Shown here: piece by piece, positions 21,287-24,459 of the stretch
How positions within the stretch are numbered: position 1 is the first letter of the stretch
How the letters are laid out: each line of letters opens with the position of its first letter
NCBI GenBank assembly: GCA_900769285.1
Contig: CAAGGB010000060.1
Span: forward strand, 1-24,459
Source of the DNA: Victivallales bacterium
GTDB taxonomy: Bacteria > Verrucomicrobiota > Lentisphaeria > Oligosphaerales > Oligosphaeraceae
DNA length: 24,459 bases
Direction of reading: 5' to 3'
Made by a program: the position numbers and the translations under genes
Notes under the pieces: model-generated
Database searches by the model: none
Told to the model about the DNA's origin: nothing
What the model saw: only the letters and a program-made list of their open reading frames with translations

Positions 21287-24200
21287 ATGAGTGTGACGAG
21301 AGGTTGTGCGTGCGGCGGTGGCGTGTGGGCGAAGGCGCTGTTTTGCCTGGTGTGTCTGCTGCTGTGCCAGGTGATGTGGGCGGGCGAGCTGAGGGTGCTG
21401 CGCGTCCAGGCGGATGGGGAGGGCTCCCTGGTGCTGTCGACGGACAGCCGGACCCATCTTGACCTGAGCCTGACGGACAAGGTCTCCCTGGAGCCGGCCG
21501 TCCCGGGACTCCGGGCGCGGCACGCTTGGAGCCGTGGAACCGTCTACCTCGAGGGCAACTTCAAGCCCGGACGGCCGTATCTCGTCCGGCTCCAGCCCGG
21601 CATCGCCGACGCCGACGGCAACCGCACCAGCCAGCACTATCTCTTCCGCGTCACCTTCTCCGAACGCGACACGCGCCTCAGACCCGCCGTCATCGGCGCC
21701 ATCCTCCCGCTCCGGCGCGATAACTGGACCGTCCCCGTCGAACTCACCAACGCCGACACCCTCCAGCTCACCGCCTACACCCTCTCCCGCGACAACCTCG
21801 TCGCCTACGACCTCGACAACTTCCATACCCTCGCCTCCCTCCACTCCGGCTCGACCGAGCGCACCTACACCGTCCGCATGACCCGGAACGAGCGCGGCAA
21901 CGCCGCCATCAGCCTCAAGGACATCATCCCGCAGGGCAAGCCCGGACGCTATCTCCTCCAGCTGACCGCCGTCGACAAGAGCGACCGCCCCAACGCCGCC
22001 GCAGACGAGTGGGACGGGCGCAGCCGCGTCTCCAGCGACCTCATCCATGTCATCGTCACCGACCTCGGACTCACCCTCTGCAGCGACCGCGAGGGACGCC
22101 AGATGCTCGTCTCCGTCCAGCATCTCGACGACCGCCGCCCCGCCGCCAACGCCGAGGTCCTCGTCTACAGCCGCACCAACCGCCTCCTCGTCAAGGCCAA
22201 AACCGACGAGAACGGCTGCGCACGACTCGCCTACGACCCCTTCGCTGGCGCCGACGGCACACCCAGGCTCGTCCTCGCACAGCTCGGCGACGACCTCTCG
22301 CTCATCGAGATTCAGAACCACCTGGACGGCGCAAATCCCTTCTTCGCCGCCCATCCCGTCGGCGACGCCGCCGAGGGCCGGCCGCTCACCGACAAGCCCG
22401 ACGCCTTCCTCTACTTCGAGCGCGGCGTCGCGCGCCCCGGCGAGACCGTCACCGTCTCCGCCTTCCTGCGCCGGCGACTCCCCGAACGGTACGAGATGCT
22501 CCGTGACTTCCCCTGCGTCCTGACCCTCCGCGACAGTGCCGACAATGTCATCGCCCACGCCAAGCTCAAGAGCGACCGCCATGGCTTCGTCACGCGCGGC
22601 TTCGCCCTGTCCCCGACGATGCGCACCGGCCGCGTCACAGCCACGCTGTCCATCGACGGCGGCGCCACGCTGGGCACCGCCAGCCTGCTGGTGGCCATGT
22701 ATGTCCCCGACCGCCTCAAGGTCAGCCTGAAGCTGAACCCGACCCGCGCGCAGGTGGGCGAGAAGCTCGCCGCCGTCGTCTCCGCCGCCTACAACCACGG
22801 CGGCTCCGCCGATGGCCTCAAGCTCAAGACGCGCTTCTGGCTCGAGCCAGCCGACACGCCCCGCCATTGGGAGGACTTCACCGTCGGCGACATGGACGGC
22901 TGGACGCCCTGGGGACAGCAGCGTGACGCCGACCTCAACCTCAACGGCGAGGCCACCGTCCCCTACACCTGGCCGGAGCTCCCCCAGCAGGAGAACCCCG
23001 GCACCGCGCCCCTCGCCCTCCACGCCGAGGCCACCGTCGTCGAGCCGGGCGGACGCGCCGTCACCGCACGCGCCGACGCCCTCTGCGAGACCTCGCCCTG
23101 GTATCTCGGACTGGCCGCCGCCGCCGACGACGACCGCCAGCCCACGCTGCGCTACCGTGCCCTCACGACCGACCCGAAGGAACGCCCCGACTGCGGCAAG
23201 GCGGAGGTCCGTCTGCAGCTCCATACCGTCACCTGGCAGTTCGTCGTCGTCATGCGCAACGGCGTGTGCCAGCGCCAGTGGGAGCGCGTCGTCGAGCCCT
23301 ATGGCGAGCCGCTGACGCTGACGCTGGCGAGCCCCGACGGCGAATGGCGCCTCCCCGAGCTGCCGAGCGGCAGCTACGAGGCGGTGGCGACGGTCGGCGA
23401 GCGCATCCGCACGCGCCTGTCCTTCTGGCACTGGTACGGCGAGACCGGCCAGCGCGTCAAGGACCCCTCCCAGCTCACCTTCCGACTCGACCGCCCCAGC
23501 TATCTCCCCGGCGACGAGGCGCGCATCACCTTTGAGGCCGCCGCCGACGGCTTGGCGGTGTGGAGCGCGGGCGAGGCCGGCCTCGAGCTCAGCGGCACCC
23601 AGCCCGTCACCGCCGGCGAGAACACCCTCGTCATCCGTCTCCCGCAGACCGTCCTCACCCGGCGCCTCCTCTGTGGCGTCACCCTCCTCGCCGGCCCCGG
23701 CGAGGAGAACCGCCAGTTCGGCGTCGCCGCGCTGCCCGTCCGCCAGGACCGCCATCGCCTGAACGTCACCGTCACCGCCCCCGAGGTCGCGCGTCCCGGA
23801 CAGGACATGCGCGTCCAGGTCGCGCTCGCCGACGCCGACGGCAAGCCCGCCGCCGGTCTGGCGCACGTCTTCCTCGTCGACAGTGGCGTCCTCTCCCTCA
23901 CCGCCTACCGCACGCCGGACATCTTCGGGCATTTTCACAGCCCGAGACGCACCCGCATGGAGTGGCGCGACAACTACGGCGCCATCTATCCCGATGTCCT
24001 CCTCAAGGACGCCATCCGCATCGGCGGCGACGCCGACCTCGGCGCCATGCTCCGGACGCCCCTCGACCTCCCCGCCTCCGCCGTCATCGTCCTCCCGCCC
24101 GTGGAGGTCGACGCCTCCGGCCGCGCCGACCTGACCGTCGCCATGCCCGAGTTCCTCGGCTCCATGCGCGTGATGTGCGTCGCCGCCAACGACGCCCTCT

Positions 24201-24459
24201 GCGGCAGCGGCTGGACCACCGCCATCGTCCGGGAGGAGGTCGATGTCCTCGCCGCCGCCCCGCGCGCCGTCGCGCCCGGCGACGAATTCGACCTCACGTT
24301 CGACCTCAACAACTTCGACGCGCCCGACGGCGACTTCGCGTTCGCCGTGACGCTGCCGAGCGCCCTGGCGACCGTCGTCGCCGATGCGCCGACGACCACG
24401 CGGGGACGCCTGGCCAAGGGCGCCCGCCAGACGGTCCGCCTGCGCGTCAGATCGGAAGA
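21287..24459 (+). CDS. Bacterial alpha-2-macroglobulin (5' partial)
   Basis: The frame is open from the ATG at 21287 to the contig end, giving over 1,050 residues of a protein that usually has about 1,600 or more. Residues 1-32 form a signal peptide (hydrophobic core at about 15-31); the cysteine near its end does not fit a good lipobox, so lipoprotein status is doubtful. Several beta-sandwich MG domains follow. FLVDSGVLSLTAYRTPDIF (about 861-879) matches the YfhM-type region before the bait segment, and MPEFLGSMRVMCVAAND (about 952-968) begins the A2M domain. The thioester motif CxEQ would lie beyond the contig. These proteins trap proteases in the periplasm, often alongside PbpC. The last 11 bases are probably adapter, so the reliable end is 24448. 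Confidence 0.88.
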   Translation, partial: MSVTRGCACGGGVWAKALFCLVCLLLCQVMWAGELRVLRVQADGEGSLVLSTDSRTHLDLSLTDKVSLEPAVPGLRARHAWSRGTVYLEGNFKPGRPYLVRLQPGIADADGNRTSQHYLFRVTFSERDTRLRPAVIGAILPLRRDNWTVPVELTNADTLQLTAYTLSRDNLVAYDLDNFHTLASLHSGSTERTYTVRMTRNERGNAAISLKDIIPQGKPGRYLLQLTAVDKSDRPNAAADEWDGRSRVSSDLIHVIVTDLGLTLCSDREGRQMLVSVQHLDDRRPAANAEVLVYSRTNRLLVKAKTDENGCARLAYDPFAGADGTPRLVLAQLGDDLSLIEIQNHLDGANPFFAAHPVGDAAEGRPLTDKPDAFLYFERGVARPGETVTVSAFLRRRLPERYEMLRDFPCVLTLRDSADNVIAHAKLKSDRHGFVTRGFALSPTMRTGRVTATLSIDGGATLGTASLLVAMYVPDRLKVSLKLNPTRAQVGEKLAAVVSAAYNHGGSADGLKLKTRFWLEPADTPRHWEDFTVGDMDGWTPWGQQRDADLNLNGEATVPYTWPELPQQENPGTAPLALHAEATVVEPGGRAVTARADALCETSPWYLGLAAAADDDRQPTLRYRALTTDPKERPDCGKAEVRLQLHTVTWQFVVVMRNGVCQRQWERVVEPYGEPLTLTLASPDGEWRLPELPSGSYEAVATVGERIRTRLSFWHWYGETGQRVKDPSQLTFRLDRPSYLPGDEARITFEAAADGLAVWSAGEAGLELSGTQPVTAGENTLVIRLPQTVLTRRLLCGVTLLAGPGEENRQFGVAALPVRQDRHRLNVTVTAPEVARPGQDMRVQVALADADGKPAAGLAHVFLVDSGVLSLTAYRTPDIFGHFHSPRRTRMEWRDNYGAIYPDVLLKDAIRIGGDADLGAMLRTPLDLPASAVIVLPPVEVDASGRADLTVAMPEFLGSMRVMCVAANDALCGSGWTTAIVREEVDVLAAAPRAVAPGDEFDLTFDLNNFDAPDGDFAFAVTLPSALATVVADAPTTTRGRLAKGARQTVRLRVRSE
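24449..24459 (+). other. Illumina adapter remnant at contig end
   Basis: AGATCGGAAGA is identical to the first 11 bases of the standard TruSeq adapter and sits exactly at the last base of the window. It most likely is untrimmed adapter and not genome, so the last three or four residues read from the macroglobulin frame should be ignored. Confidence 0.85.

Noticed and set aside
21161..23938. 925-codon minus-strand frame opposite the macroglobulin gene
   Set aside because: Gly/Ala/Glu/Val-rich shadow; the plus strand has a signal peptide, a strong ribosome site and clear macroglobulin motifs.

Overview
The window looks like the chromosome of a high-GC, Gram-negative-type bacterium of the Planctomycetes-Verrucomicrobia-Lentisphaerae group, probably gut-associated and closest in style to Lentisphaerota (Victivallales). 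This is an inference from gene content: a family 2 glycoside hydrolase with extra C-terminal domains, a secreted discoidin-domain protein, a Tat-exported sugar-phosphate-isomerase-like protein, a bacterial alpha-2-macroglobulin, and a DUF3990/DUF3791 cassette. No rRNA, tRNA, transposase, prophage or CRISPR array was found. The sequence ends in 11 bases identical to the start of the Illumina adapter, so the right edge is a contig end.

Region 1 (1-991) has no intact gene. It holds a 40-unit, 9-nt-based tandem array (213-572) that would encode a Tyr-Glu-Pro / Tyr-Gly-Gly repeat protein if its G-runs were 5 long. They are 4 or 6 instead, which breaks the frame. GC-rich hairpins and a candidate promoter for the next gene follow.

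Region 2 (992-4183) has a family 2 glycoside hydrolase with a strong terminator, converging on a metallophosphoesterase.

Region 3 (4361-11446, + strand) is a run of six genes: a fused iron-type ABC permease, mnmE, a secreted discoidin-domain protein, a family 2 glycosyltransferase, an ArnT-like membrane glycosyltransferase and uracil-DNA glycosylase. Spacing is tight (8 nt between permease and mnmE, ATGA overlap into ung).

Region 4 (11474-20919, - strand) holds, from right to left: a CPBP protease, a TetR/CerR regulator overlapping a MATE exporter, an aldo/keto reductase, a Tat-exported isomerase-like protein, ispH, pyrD, a class I/II aminotransferase with an unusual leader, and a three-gene cassette (DUF3990, a small unnamed protein, DUF3791). 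The cassette overlaps like a translationally coupled toxin-antitoxin or defence unit. It ends in a hairpin that also spans the ung stop codon.

Region 5 (20920-24459) is a divergent intergenic region with a C12 tract and stacked hairpins, then a 5' partial alpha-2-macroglobulin gene cut by the contig end.

The points most worth following are the frame-broken YEP/YGG array, the DUF3990 cassette, and the aminotransferase leader, where a consensus-like promoter fires directly into a hairpin plus U7.
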